A DNA stretch of 64,000 nt from Closterium sp. Naga37s-1 (taxonomy: Eukaryota; Streptophyta; Zygnematophyceae; Desmidiales; Closteriaceae), in the NCBI GenBank assembly GCA_947471745.1, contig CANJKZ010000534.1, forward strand, positions 248,001 to 312,000. Direction: 5' to 3'. Made by a program: the position numbers and the translations under genes. This document shows positions 26,001-37,446 of the stretch, piece by piece. The notes under the pieces were generated by a model, which saw nothing but the letters and a program-made list of their open reading frames with translations, was not told the DNA's origin and made no database searches. Positions within the stretch are counted from its first letter, which is position 1. Every line of letters starts with the position of its first letter.

Positions 26001-28510
26001 GGTTCAGCATGGCGCGGAAAGCAAGCAAGGAGGGGAGGAACGGTTCAGCATGGCGCGGAACTACTCACTCCAGAAGAATCTTCCGTTCTTTCGGAGTCAG
26101 CTTCTTCACAAGGCACTTCATGGCATGCAGCCATATGCCCTGCTCCCAGATGTGCATGATGTCCGGGGGGACAGCGAGGTACGTGTTGCCCCAGAGAGTC
26201 TTTGCGAATTCCCAGTCCCACAAAAGGCTCTGCGTTGTGGGTCAAGGACACAGAGTCACTATGGCGGGTCGGGGTAATAAACACAAACAGCTGGCTGCGG
26301 ATTGGAGTAGGTTCTCATGCACACTAGCCAGTGCAGTATATGGTGTGGATGGAGGGAAACCAGATGAGATGCGCGGCAATGCATGCGGAACAAGCTAGGC
26401 AAGGGTTACCTTCACAAAGTGAGTAGAGGTCTTCTTCTTCACCGCCTTCAGCTTCTTCTTGGTCTTTGCTGATTCCATCTCCTTGTACGCATCCTTCTGA
26501 CTCTTGACAGTTCTGAGGACAATAGTGTCTTCCTGCTCATCCAGGCACTCCTTATCGGGGGGCGTTTGAGTCAACTCAAACGTCATTGCATCGAGGTGCT
26601 CCTTATCAGCCAAGCACAACGAGCACGGATGGAGCGAGTTGCATGCCATCGTACAAGTGACCTTAGAAGACTCCGGGTGATCTGTCACCCATGAATATAG
26701 AAGCGTGAATGCTCTATATTGCACACCGGCACTGTCTTCCACCATCACCCCGCCCCTGCACAGCCGCCAAGGATGAAGGGGGAAACAGGGAGGTAGAGGG
26801 GGGATGATGGGATAACACGTCGGAGATGGGAGTAACGGAGTGAGCATGGGCGGCCCTAAGCAAGCAGATGAAGAACGGTTAGGAAGATGGGGATAGCAAG
26901 CAGGGAAGGCATTAACGGCATGAGATGGTGGCAAAGCAAAGTTATGACTGAATACAGCGTTGTGGCACGCATGCGAAGGAGGACCAGATGTGAACGAGGG
27001 TCAACAAAGGGAGCGGAGAGGGTATGCCTCAGGGAAAGAATATTAGAAGGGTAGTGGGGTGGAAACGTGACGGAGTGGTTGGTTTGACCAAACCAGAAGG
27101 CTAATGATGGAAACAGCGGGGTGGGAGGATTATGAATAGGGATGAGGCAGAATACGTAGTACGATGACGGAGATTACTAGGGATGCGCGCCTTTGGGTGA
27201 CAGTAGTGTTGACTCACCCTTTCAGATGTGAAGCCGCCTTTAAATCTTTAATCATGATCTCTGCAGCGCGCTGGAACACCCGAACCTTTTCTTCCGGCGA
27301 GAGGTCAGCTGGGATATTAGGCAGAAGCCCGAGAAGCTCAGTGCCTCCTTCGAGCCACCTAGCCCATTCCGGAATGTTCCCAAAGGACAAAAGAAATGGG
27401 TGGGCGGATTGGCGCCCGTTATGTGATAGATTGGTCTGGTCCGAGAACAGAATGAGCGCTATAACTATGCCATACTTCCGCACCCTCTCCTGCCACAGTG
27501 AATGAGAAAGTGATGGAAATCTGAATTGGATCCTATGTTTTGACGGTCTTGTCAAACGCGACATGAGCTGGAACCAAACTTACCCAAGCCTCCAGCATCC
27601 AGTCCGTGTTTGCAGGGGTACTGTAGCGGCGAACCCCATCAACCTTCCACTCTTGAGGCATGATGGTGAATCCCTTGACAGCTGACATTTTCTTGAACAT
27701 GGTTTGAAGGAGCTGATGGTGATAATGACGGAAACAAAGATGTAAAACAGACGTGAAGAAACGATGGTTCCCTTTGGTCCGATGGTTTGATCGTCATCAC
27801 TAAACCCCCACCTCCACTCTAAAGAACGTGACACCGCACCTGGGAGACACTCACTTTTATAGCGTTTCGGCGTTTGAAAGTGAGAAACCCAATCTCGTGA
27901 TCCACTGGGATCTCCTCGACGATCCATTCGTTCGCCTCTCCAACGTCAAAGGTGTTCTCGTACTTCTCCAGGTCCCGGTAGCTGTTCCAATCGTCCAGCT
28001 GCTTTGGATCTAATTTCGGATGTCTAACTGTATCGTGTCGTTTATCACCCCGTTGGTAAGGCCGTGAGACTGTGCCAAAATGCATATTTCCGCCTTAACA
28101 TCGAGAATTTCCTCTGTAGGAGCTTCTTCCCCCACGAGTGTGGTGCTACACGTATGGACCGCATCAGGAACTCGCTCTGCCGGCTGCTGGTGCTGCTCTA
28201 CTGCGTTCGGAAGTGCTGCTAAGGGAATCGAATGCTTTGGCGCGGGAAGGGTGGCTCTTCCTAACGGGACAAAGGTATACTGCTTCTCAACGTCACGACC
28301 CAGCTTCTTTCGTTTAGCAGCCTCTTGAGCCTTGCGTCTTTGGGCTCGCTTACAGCCGTCATGGTTAGCTTGATGGCTACGTACTGTTTGATAGCAGTAC
28401 ACGCGCTTATTGCAAAACTCGCAACCCTGACCCTCCATCGAGCAGATCTGTCCGTAGGACTGAAATGGTGTTTGGCACACCAGCTTGAGATGTGAGTGGT
28501 AACACTGCAC
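23018..28510 (-). CDS. Plavaka-like (CACTA superfamily) transposase, nine exons, lightly damaged
   Basis: Exons (5' to 3' on the minus strand): 28510-27855, 27712-27584, 27489-27218, 26755-26410, 26229-26069, 25657-25397, 25100-24806, 24095-23928 and 23395-23018. All junctions are GT-AG and in phase. The N-terminus has a perfect C2H2 finger (CEFC-x12-HQANH). Exon 3 carries LFSDQTNLSHNGRQSAHPF and LSFGNIPEWARW, a Plavaka-type signature. Exon 4 has SWVTDHPESSKVTC with a Cys cluster, exon 5 VPPDIMHIWEQGIWLHAM, exon 7 SKWKIVKIHLLVHLPSTIR. Exon 9 has the C-terminal domain RRGAYVEYY..VIDVDCILSLVHIVPS and stops in TGA. Damage: a one-base frame loss near 28028-28035 and a TAG as the last codon of exon 8 (TAG|GTGCAT, where CAG|GT is usual). 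It is probably inactive but recent. Confidence 0.85.
23500..23925. repeat. 41-bp minisatellite filling the last transposase intron
   Basis: About ten near-identical 41-bp units with core GGTGGAAAGCAAGCAGGAGA, lying between exons 8 and 9. Since 41 is not a multiple of 3, the frames seen across it cycle and are not genes. Confidence 0.95.
24320..24780. repeat. Degenerate AACAGAGCAGGG repeat in transposase intron
   Basis: Dozens of imperfect short units (AACAGAGCAGGGAAACAGA) fill most of the intron between exons 7 and 8. Confidence 0.85.
25670..26056. repeat. 41-bp minisatellite in transposase intron 5
   Basis: About nine units with core GCGCGGAAAGCAAGCAAGGA. Period and core (GGAAAGCAAGCA..GGAG) match the array at 23500-23925, so the two intron arrays are related. 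Confidence 0.95.
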
Positions 28511-28522
28511 CGTGGTGAGATA

Positions 28523-28550
28523 GTAAACTATCGTATGGACGATAGTTTAC
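28523..28550. promoter_or_regulatory. Perfect 12-bp palindrome between divergent transposon genes
   Basis: GTAAACTATCGT and its exact inverse are separated by ATGG. It lies 13 bp upstream of the first possible transposase ATG and in the region from which the plus-strand protease gene is also expected to start. A transposase or regulator binding site is an inference from position and symmetry; a simple hairpin is the alternative. Confidence 0.5.
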
Positions 28551-28626
28551 CGAAAGGCGAGGGAAGGATTTGGCGCGAACACGAATTGGCGATCTGAGCC
28601 TGAACATATGTTTCCGGTGACCCTGA

Positions 28627-29138
28627 TTGGCCATTGGTCATCGAGTGTCAGTAGTTGGTTTGCAATTGGTTAGGGTTTGTGATGTACTGCTCGAAGTGCT
28701 AGGTCACACTGTTTATTGGTGCGCGACAACCGCGCAGATGGGCGAGAACGCCATGCGACTCTTACTCAGCATCTCCCGGTGTAACTGTTTTCGCGTACAA
28801 AAACTGCTTTCTTGTCGCAGCAACCTGACGAGGTTTTGTACCCAACTGGAAACAAGTTGGCGAAGGTCGTTTCCGCTTGCGACATGGACCTGACATCCTT
28901 TTTGGGGTACACGCCAATTGTGTGTCAGAAAAATACAAGCCGCACCAATGCCATTGGAGCAGGGAATCCTGTCAGACCGCCCAACACTGGACACCAAGTA
29001 GACAAGATATCAAGAGCAGGCTATTCGTTGACGACGAATGGGAGCAGGAATTTTAGCACAAAGTTGACCAACGAAGGGCAAGGGCGTGTGGGTCCTTCTC
29101 CAGGAGGAACTACAGTATCTGCTTCGACTTTCCGTTGA
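28627..29138 (+). other. Open region upstream of the Ulp1-like gene; possible 5' exon
   Basis: A frame from about 28819, after a good acceptor (TTGTCGCAG), reads QPDEVLYPTGNKLAKVV..LTSFLGYTPIVC and stays open to 29138. It may be the N-terminal part of the protease gene, but I could not find a donor that joins it in phase to the exon at 29212. No domain is recognised. Confidence 0.35.
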
Positions 29139-29211
29139 GCTGGCTGGGCAAGGAATTTCGACCCTTACCTAAGGCAAGATCCTGCTCAAGCTGAGTTTGC
29201 GTACTCAAGAT

Positions 29212-31767
29212 ATGGAGGAGAAGGGCATACCCAAGTTAGCGCGATGTAGTTTCCGGCACATGCGCATGCCATCCCCGTTTGGGGGATCTCTTGAAATCAA
29301 ACCCTCATATTACCGCACGCTGGAAAACGAGCAGTGGATCAGTGGCACGGTTATCGAGTGGCTCTCATCGTGAGTGCCTCTGTGTTGAACACAGAGCAAA
29401 CTGATTTGTTGACCCTTGATTTTAGTTTCTCACGAGCTTCACCGACTTTGTATATTTTCATGTCGATCCTGCAGTATGTTACACTACGAGTACGGATATG
29501 ACAATGCATCGTGGCTTTGCACATCGCCTTATTTCTGGACACTCGTAGCACGCCCGGGGTCGAAGAGGATCACTAGGCAGGCCTATGGACATGACATTTT
29601 GTCGTTTAAGCACGTTCTTGTTCCGATTAACAAGGAGTAAGTAGTCGGGTCTTTTTATTCATGTGTAGAACGTACCCATGTGCTGCAAACTAACGACATT
29701 GGAGTCTCGATAACATTGCAGTGCGCACTGGAGCCTTGCTGTCATCGAAATTAACCACGCTCCGGGATCCCTTATCCCGATCAAGTGTGTCCTGTGGCAT
29801 GCGGACTCATATGCAACTCACGTCGACATTGATGGACCTTTGAGAAAGTGAGATATGTGCTTCGTATGAAACATGATTCTTGCGGACGAGTGCTAACGAC
29901 CCGTACGCTCAATGCGCAGATGTTTGATGCGACAGGTCATGAAGCGCTACGCATGGATCACGGAGACTGAAGCAAAATCGTGGGCAGCAGAGATTCCGTT
30001 AAACGCCATCGAGGTATGCGCGTTGGATGCGCGGATGCGTACGGGGGTGGGAAGGGTAGGATGCGCATGAGTGCAATGGGGATGCGCCGATGAGAAGGGG
30101 AGTGAGATGAGTGGGCTGAGCATGAGTGCGATGGGGATGCGCGGATGAGAAGGGGGGTGAGAGGAGTGGGCTGCGCATGAGTGCGGTGGGGATGCGCGGA
30201 TGAGAAGGGGGGTGAGAGGAGTGGGCTGCGCATGAGTGCAGGGGGGATGCGCGGATGAGAAGGGGGGTGAGAGGAGTGGGCAGCGCATGAGTGCGGTGGG
30301 GATGCGGGATGAGAAGGGGAGTGAGAGGAGTGGGCAGCGCATGAGTGCGGTGGGGATGCGGGATGAGAAGGGGAGTGAGAGGAGTGGGCTGCGCATGAGT
30401 GCGGTGGGGATGCGCGGATGAGAAGGGGAGTGAGAGGAGTGGGGTGCGCATGAGTGCGGTGGGGATGCGCGGATGAGAAGGGGGGTGAGAGGAGTGGGCT
30501 GCGCATGAGTGCGGTGGGGATGCACGGATGAGAAAGGGAGTGAGAGGAGTGGGCTGCGCATGAGTGCGGTGGGGATGCGGGATGAGAAGGGGAGTGAGAG
30601 GAGTGGGCAGCGCATGAGTGCGGTGGGGATGCGGGATGAGAAGGGGAGTGAGAGGAGTGGGGTGCGCATGAGTGCGGTGGGGATGCGCGGATGAGAAGGG
30701 GAGTGAGAGGAGTGGGGTGCGCATGAGTGCGGTGGGGATGCGCGGATGAGAAGGGGGGTGAGAGGAGTGGGCTGCGCATGAGTGCGGTGGGGATGCACGG
30801 ATGAGAAAGGGAATGAGAGGAGTGGGCTGCGCATGAGTGCGGTGGGGATGCGCGGATGAGAAGGGGAGTGAGAGGAGTGGGCTGCGCATGAGTGCGGTGG
30901 GAATGCGCGGATGAGAAGGGGGGTGAGAGGAGTGGGCTGCGCATGAGTGCGGGGGGGATGCGCGGATGAGAAAGGGAGTGAGAGGAGTGGGCTGCGCATG
31001 AGTGCGGTGGGGATGCGGGATGAGAAGGGGAGTGAGAGGAGTGGGATGCACATGAGTGTGGTGGGGATGCGCGGATGAGAAGGGGAGTGTGAGGAGTGGG
31101 CTGCGCATGAGTGCGGTGGGGATGCGCGGATGAGAAGGGGAGTGAGAGGAGTGGGCTGCGCATGAGTGCGGTGGGGATGCGCGGATGAGAAGGGGGGTGA
31201 GAGGAGTGGGCTGCGCATGAGTGCGGTGGGGATGCGCGGATGAGAAAGGGAGTGAGAGGAGTGGGCTGCGCATGAGTGCGGTGGGGATGCGGGATGAGAA
31301 GGGGAGTGCGAGTAGTGGGCTGCGCATGAGTGCGGTGGGGATGCGCGGATGAGAAGGGGAGTGAGAGCAGTGGGCTGCGCATGAGTGCGGTGGGGATGCG
31401 CGGATGAGAAAGGGAGTGAGAGGAGTGGGCTGCGCATGAGTGCAATGGGGATGCGCGGATGAGAAGGGGAGTGTGAGGAGTGAGGTGCGCATGAACAACA
31501 TTTTTCTGCCTGAATTCGAATATTACACCTAATCCCAACACTATCACCTTCTCGGGCCATTTGCAGGTGCGACAGCAAGACAACGATAATGACTGCGGTG
31601 TTTATGTAATGCGAGTCATTCATACTCTCGTCGAATCCGAATTCGGCAGTCTGAATGCGTGCAACTTGGTCGGGACGCCAAGACAGTGGAGGCGGCAATA
31701 TCGTAAAGATTTGGCTAAGTGGTCGTGTTTCTATGACAGTGCATGCGCCTCTATTCAGGCTGTGTGA
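29212..31767 (+). CDS. Ulp1/SENP-like cysteine protease (peptidase C48), transposon-borne
   Basis: Five exons join in phase: 29212-29369, 29475-29636, 29722-29847, 29920-30013 and 31567-31767, giving 246 residues ending in TGA. Order matches the Ulp1 core: YYRTLENEQWISGTVIEWL (entry helix), FKHVLVPINK, then DAHWSLAVIEI with the catalytic His. The acidic residue is probably in HVDIDGP. RQQDNDNDCGVYVMRVI carries the catalytic Gln and Cys, followed by a C-terminal helix. C48 enzymes cut SUMO-like modifiers. CACTA-type and related large DNA transposons often carry such a gene, and it lies head to head with the Plavaka-like transposase. No stop or frameshift is seen. The first ATG (29212) is a minimal choice; more N-terminal exons are possible. 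Confidence 0.88.
30035..31495. repeat. 55-bp minisatellite filling the last Ulp1 intron
   Basis: About 26 units of 53-55 bp (TGCGCATGAGTGCGGTGGGG + ATGCGCGGATGAGAAGGGGA + GTGAGAGGAGTGGGC); the 53-bp form lacks two bases in the GCGCGGAT part. It makes up nearly all of the intron that separates the catalytic His and Cys exons. Long frames on the minus strand are artefacts. Confidence 0.97.
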
Positions 31768-33410
31768 TGCTCTTAGCCACCTTCGGTGTTGGATAGGGGC
31801 TGCATAATCTAGCACTAGACATGAGATTAGCTGAGTATAATGACAGATGGCCTAGTTATTATGCTATCCTGAAAGGTGTGTGTCACGTCATGGTGCTGAG
31901 GACCTGGAGTGGAGTGGGCAGTATGGAGTGGTGTCCCACCGAACCATGCATGCATGCAATGAATGGATGGCTGAAGGTGGGTTGGACAGCAGCATGCCTT
32001 CAAGAGGCACGGCATACAAAAACGGTGTGTGGTTATACGGTACTAGAACATGTCAACACACAGCGTGCCGCATGTGACTCGTAAGGTTGCACAACAGACA
32101 CAACGCTGCTTCTCTATCCTCCTTTGCTGAATGCATAGTACCCCTACAATCAAGAAACACTCTGCTGATCTCTTCCAACCAGGCTGAATATGGGATGTTG
32201 CATGCCAGAGCAAGACTTGATTTGAATCGTGCTTACACTTAGCAGCCATTTGGTGTATGTGAAACTCCAGTCCCCTGGTATCTTGGTGATGTTGCATATG
32301 ACAATATACCACGGTATCACCCTTCTCACTGTTCATGGCACTTTCATAAAGGCGGCCTCTGTGACACATTACGACGGTTTTTGGAGTTTGAATTCTTGGT
32401 AGGGTTCTTTCTGTGGTTGAGGGTTATCCCTAAATGCGTGACTTGTATGTTAGTCCAGAATCTGGACTCCAGATCCAATCACAAGTACCTGGAGTTAGGT
32501 AGAAAAAAAAAACCAGATGATGTGTTAGAATGATATTTGGGTTGTTATACAGCGCACTTGTAACGCCCATCCTTGTTTTCGATATTGCAACGATGGTTCA
32601 AGGGCAACAGAACAGAGTCGTTCTCGAAGCGCGATGAGTTGGACTAGGCACGGATTGTCCTACGCGTGTATTCGAATTTCGCGCTGCCTGTTTGCTGTTG
32701 TGGCATTGATTTTTTGTGACATTGATTTTTTTGCGGCTAGTCTAGCTCTGATGTTGACATTCACGCGATCGAAAATACTTAGTAGTATCGCGCTTTTAGT
32801 ACAATGCAGATATAGGATTGCTGGCGAAACGGCGTTCCAGCCCAACAAGTCTCCTACTAAGACCAGGCTTGTGAACACTCACATACCGTACTGCCAGCAC
32901 GTACCTTGCAACTTCTAGGGCAGCTGGGCTGCTGCGATCCCAGAACTGGTGCAGGAGCTGAAGAAGGCGCGGAACTCCAGCACGACGTGAATTCATGGGA
33001 GGTTTTCGTTAAAGGAACATGCTGTGCCATCTCTCGTGGCGGTAGTTGAGACCACGAAACCCTAAGGCGAAGAGCACCAAGAACGTCACGCTTGTACCAG
33101 TTGAGGTTCTCCTCACGATACCCTCCTACGATAGGCATTTCCAAATGTTGCCTCACTGTGAGTTGCTGCCATAACGCATTGCTGTTAGCAGTAGGCACTT
33201 CTAACCTTAGCGCGTTGCAATTACTCGTCGTAGGCACGTCCAGCTATGGCGCAGTCGTAATGCTCTCTAAGGGCGCGTCCAGCAATGGCGCGCTCCTGTT
33301 CTCGCTTGCAAGACCTTCTTGGGCGCGGTCCGCAGGCACGTACTGGGATTTCGCACTGCGTTTCTCGCAGGCACGTCTAGCATGCGCGGTGGGATTCCTT
33401 GCACCTTGAA
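31768..33410. other. Intergenic; no gene recognised
   Basis: AT-richer sequence with short frames only. The right end of the Plavaka-like transposon should be here. 33210-33300 has GGCGCGTCCAGC-type short repeats. No terminal inverted repeat was identified. Confidence 0.4.
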
Positions 33411-33412
33411 TA

Positions 33413-33420
33413 CCTATTTA
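33413..33420 (+). promoter_or_regulatory. Possible TATA element
   Basis: TATTTAAG lies 71-78 bp before the ATG at 33491, in otherwise GC-richer DNA. The spacing fits a core promoter for the plus-strand gene. Confidence 0.4.
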
Positions 33421-34079
33421 AGCAAGCTCTGATCCATCGAAATGCACTCCTCATCTTGCAATCATTCACTGGACTGGTCTAGCGGCAATAATGGCGGACA
33501 TCTGCGATCTCGATCAACAGGCCGATGCTACTGCGGTGGTAGTAGGCACTGGAGCTTTACAGCCCCTGGAAGGCGCCAGAACAGGTGCGGAACAGAGGCT
33601 TCATGACGAGATGACACCTCACAAAGCTGCTCCGTTAGCTGTTCAGTATCGGAGGAAGAACAAATCTTCTGCACGCGCTGCCGAGGAGTCAGGGGACTCA
33701 TCATCGGATAGTGACCAGTCTGGTGACGAGCCTTACGCTGGCCGAATTAGTCGCGGCGGTTCAAGCGAGCCGCGGAACGGTCCTAAGGTGAAGCTGCTGG
33801 ACCAATTCAAACCTGCTAAAGAGAGGAAAGGTAAGCAAGAGCCTTTTAGCTCCGCATAGCGTCTTTCTATGTCTGTTTCAGAGTTGCTCATTGATATCGT
33901 GGTTGATTTCGCCACCAATAGAGGTGCTCCACTCGTCACCACTAATCTTGTCGCCCTTTCTTTATGTGTTGTAGCTAAACGCGGTGCCAAGAAAGGGAAA
34001 AGAGGGAAACAACAGACGATCGGGGCAACACGACAGCATGAAGCTGTAGACGACGAGGATCACTTGCAAGTGAAAGGGC

Positions 34080-34335
34080 ATGAGCGTGACGGCGAGCGGG
34101 GCGGCGAGCGTGACGGCGATCGTGACAGCGAGTGTGACGGCGATCGTGACGGAGAGCATTACAGCAAGCGTGACGGCGATCGTGACGGCGAGCGTTACAG
34201 CAAGCGTGACGGCAATCGTGACGGCAAGCGTTACAGCAAGCGTGACGGCGATCGTGACGGCGAGCGTTACAGCAAGCGTGACGGCGATCGTGACGGCGAG
34301 CGTTACATCAAGCGTGACGGCGAGCGTTGCGGCAG
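34080..34335 (+). repeat. 36-bp coding repeat
   Basis: About six to seven units of GACGGCGATCGTGACGGCGA + GCGTTACAGCAAGCGT, coding RDGDRDGERYSK in the frame of the surrounding ORF. Confidence 0.9.
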
Positions 34336-35589
34336 GGTTGGCGAGGGTGAGGGTGATCATGAGGGCGAGCTTGAAGTGAAGCGTGACGCATCCCCTCCTA
34401 CTGCAGCAGGTGCTCGACAGGATGGTGCAGAGAATGTTCCTGGGCATGGGGGGGGTGGGAGGGAGAGCCGTGGCGGGGAGTTGGAGGATTAGAGGGGGGT
34501 GTCAGGGAGGGTGAAGTCACGGCGCCGAAGGGCTGGAAAGAAAGCCCCTGTCAAGGAGGAATCTTCCGATGACGATGAAAGCTCTGAGGAGGAGTCGGGG
34601 AGCTCCTCTGGGAGCGAGGAGAAGTAAGACGATGAGGAGGACGAAAGTGAGGATGCGGAATCAGAGTCAGAGAGTGAGGAGGAAGACAGGAGGAAAGGCA
34701 AGGCTCGGGGTGGACGCAGAAACGGATCTAGCGGAAAGCGTTGTCGCGCTAGGAAGGAAAAGAAAGGGCGTAAGAGGGGGAGGCCCCAAGAACATGCACC
34801 AGCCAAGCGCTCAGAACGTGGGGAAACCCGAGTGGGTAAGGAGCGGCGTACTTTGAATGCCGATCTCGGGTTCTACAACGACATGAAGGTTTTGGGGAAA
34901 ACAGTAGATGCTACAGCGGAGAACCGACGGGAAAGCATTCGCAAGAAACGGGGAGCTTCAGACGACCCCTATGCGGCACTCGCTTCAGGTTCCTCGTTGG
35001 GAAGGAATGCCCACCCGGTTCGTGGGCGGAGTGGCATCAAAGTTGAAGTCCAGCGTGTTGCTGACAACCGTAAGTATGGAGGAAGTGACGATGAGGAGTG
35101 GGGCATTGGGCAGGGTTTTGAGCGGAGTAGTGGCGTGCAGGTCGGACTCCAGGGCGCAGCTGACGGTGGCAACCCTGGTGCTGGAGGTCAGCCAGGCGAC
35201 GGTCGACCTAGTTGTGAGGCTTTTGGTAAAACAGATATTGGGCCTGAAGTCGCGGGAGAATCCGCAAGGTGCAAGCAAGAGGGTGCGGCAGTTGTATTCC
35301 CTTTCAGTAGTGCTGGTGTATCACCCAACGCGTCCATGCAGCAATTGTTTCAGGCATTGCAGGAAGCGAATAGGCAGATTGCGGAGCTGAAGGCAGCACC
35401 AAGGCCCCTGGGAAATTCTGCTGGAGTAGGAATGCCAGTTCCACCTCTGCAGGCGATATCCAGCGAGCTACCCTCCTAGGAACCTGAGCCCGTGTGTGTG
35501 GCGGAGAGTGCTGTACAAGGACCGCCCATCGCTAGGAGACATGGGATGCCATCTGCCACGAATTTGAGGGTCAGTTGCCCTTCCCCAAC

Positions 35590-36310
35590 CCGTAAATCTG
35601 TTTCCCTGCATGCCTTGCTTCGCATCCATCTCTGTTTGCCCCGTTCAAAGCATGCTGTGCTCCCCAAGCATTTTAATTTGCACCTTCCCTTCATGCCTTG
35701 CATTGCATCCATCTCTGTTTGCCTCATTCAAAGCATGCACTGCTCCCGTTGCATCCTAATCTGCACCTTCCCTGCATGCCTTGCTTCGCATCCATCTCTG
35801 TTTGCCCCGTTCAAAGCATGCCGTGCTCCCCAAGCATCCTAATTTGCACCTTCCCTGCATGCCTTGCATTGCATCCATCTCTGTTTGCCCCATTCAAAGC
35901 ATGCCCTGCTCCCCATGCTTCCCAATTTGCACCTTCCTTGCATGCCTTGCATTGCATTCATCTCTGTTCGCCTCATTCAAAGCATGCCCTGCTCCCCATG
36001 CATCCTAACCTGCACCTTTCCTGCATGCCTTGCAGTGCAGTCATCTCTGTTTGCCCCATTCAAATCATGCCGTGCTCGCCATGCATCCCAATTTGCACCT
36101 TTCCTGCATGCCTTGCAGTGCAGTCATCTCTGTTTGCCCCATTCAAAGCATGCCCTGCTCCCCATGCTTCTCAATGTGCACCTTCCCTGCATGCCTTGCA
36201 TTGCATTCATCTCTGTTTGCACCATTCAAAGCTTGCCCTCCTCCCCATGCATCCTAATTTGCTCCTTCCCTGCATGCCATGTTCCATGTTTTCCCTTCCG
36301 TTGAATACTT
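35590..36310. repeat. Minisatellite of about 84 bp in an intron
   Basis: Eight to nine units containing CATCTCTGTTTGCCCCATTC and AAAGCATGCCCTGCTCCCCA. It fills the intron between the exons ending at 35569 and starting at 36317. Confidence 0.95.
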
Positions 36311-37446
36311 CATTAGCTCTACATCGAGGATACCAGGAATCGCATGTGCATGGAAGCTGACGACAACGAAATCAATTTCTACCCATCTTTTGAGAAGAGG
36401 ATCTTGGTCTTGCACGCGGTCATATCAGAGAACTACATAGTGTCTTTGATTCAGTTGAAAGAGGTCATGCAGGACCAGAAACGCATTGAAACTTTCAAGC
36501 GTGTTTGGACGCAATGGAAGAACGAGCGCACCTTCTATATCAAAAGGGCGGTGCTCGAGGCCCTGGGGGTGGCAGTTAGTGGGCTGCGTGCATCAGAGTT
36601 ACACATCGACGTGGAATTGAAGTGCGATCTTTGGGGCACCTACTGCCCAAGTGAGTATTCCATCGCACAATGCCTTGTATTGCATGATTTTGGGGGGGTT
36701 ACACCCCCAACCCCCTTCCCTGGTCACTGTTTCTCTCTTACCCTTTCCCGTTTTCCTTCGACCGACCAGATTGGCCTGCCAATGCCCCACCTGTCCCCTC
36801 CCCAACCCCCTCCAAACCCAACTGCTGCAGCTGCCGATGATCCACTAAGCACATGGGGGAATGATGAGGAGTCCGGCCTCCCATTCGCCAACAAGTGCTT
36901 CTTCGATGCTGCCATGGATGCCTTTGGTGAATATGCTGTGGGGACAAAGTTGTGCATCAAGGCGTATCACATTGCGTGGATTATCATGGTGGTGAGCAGA
37001 TTCTTTCTCCCTCTCATTGTCCCCAATTCATTGTGTTCTTCTACCCCATTCCTTGCTTGGGTTTCAACAAATGTTTCAATTTGCTTTCCATCCTTGCATG
37101 CCATGCACGGTGCTCCCAATACTTCACTGTTTCCCCCTTTGAAACATGATCCACAAATCCCTCCAAACTCCATCACTGTACAGATCGATTACGGATTGTC
37201 AAAGACAACAAGACGACAATGAACCTCACCAACTCCCACCGTAAGAACACCAAATGGGTGACAAGCATCCGCGCCCTTGTGAAAAGGGTGGTGAGGGATC
37301 ACTTCACCCAGGCCAGTCCGACCTACAACCCCCGCATGAAGGGTTTCGAATGGGGGCCATTTGGCCTTTTTGTCCACGAGTCGGGCTTTGAGGAGTATAG
37401 GGCCACACCAAGCACCCGCACTCCGGTGGGGAGGGTGGTTGCTTGA

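Larger units (their letters stand above)
33491..37446 (+). pseudogene. Decayed multi-exon ORF with Arg/Asp/Gly/Glu repeat and AT-hook-like motif; probably transposon-borne
   Basis: Exons in phase: 33491-33830, 33975-35569, 36317-36650 and 36831-36991. A later coding-like stretch to 37446 (WVTSIRALVKRVVRDHF..GFEWGPFGLFVHESGFEEY) is out of phase. The protein has acidic Ser clusters, a 12-residue repeat (RDGDRDGERYSK) at 34080-34330, the AT-hook-like KKGRKRGRPQE, and a C-terminal part (NFYPSFEKRILVLHAVISENYI). In-frame stops occur at 34490 (TAG), 34625 (TAA) and 35477 (TAG), with the frame remaining coding-like after each. I do not recognise the family. Stops, minisatellite-filled intron and setting suggest a mobile-element accessory gene, but a host pseudogene is possible. 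Confidence 0.55.

Noticed and set aside
29947-31815. Minus-strand frames of 500-620 codons (HPHRTHAQPTPLTP type)
   Set aside because: By-product of the 55-bp minisatellite in the Ulp1 intron; the plus-strand exons on either side join in phase around it.
22206-33410. Terminal inverted repeats for the Plavaka-like transposon
   Set aside because: I compared the left (22.2-23.0 kb) and right (31.8-33.4 kb) flanks by eye and found no convincing inverted match or CACTA/CACTG pair.
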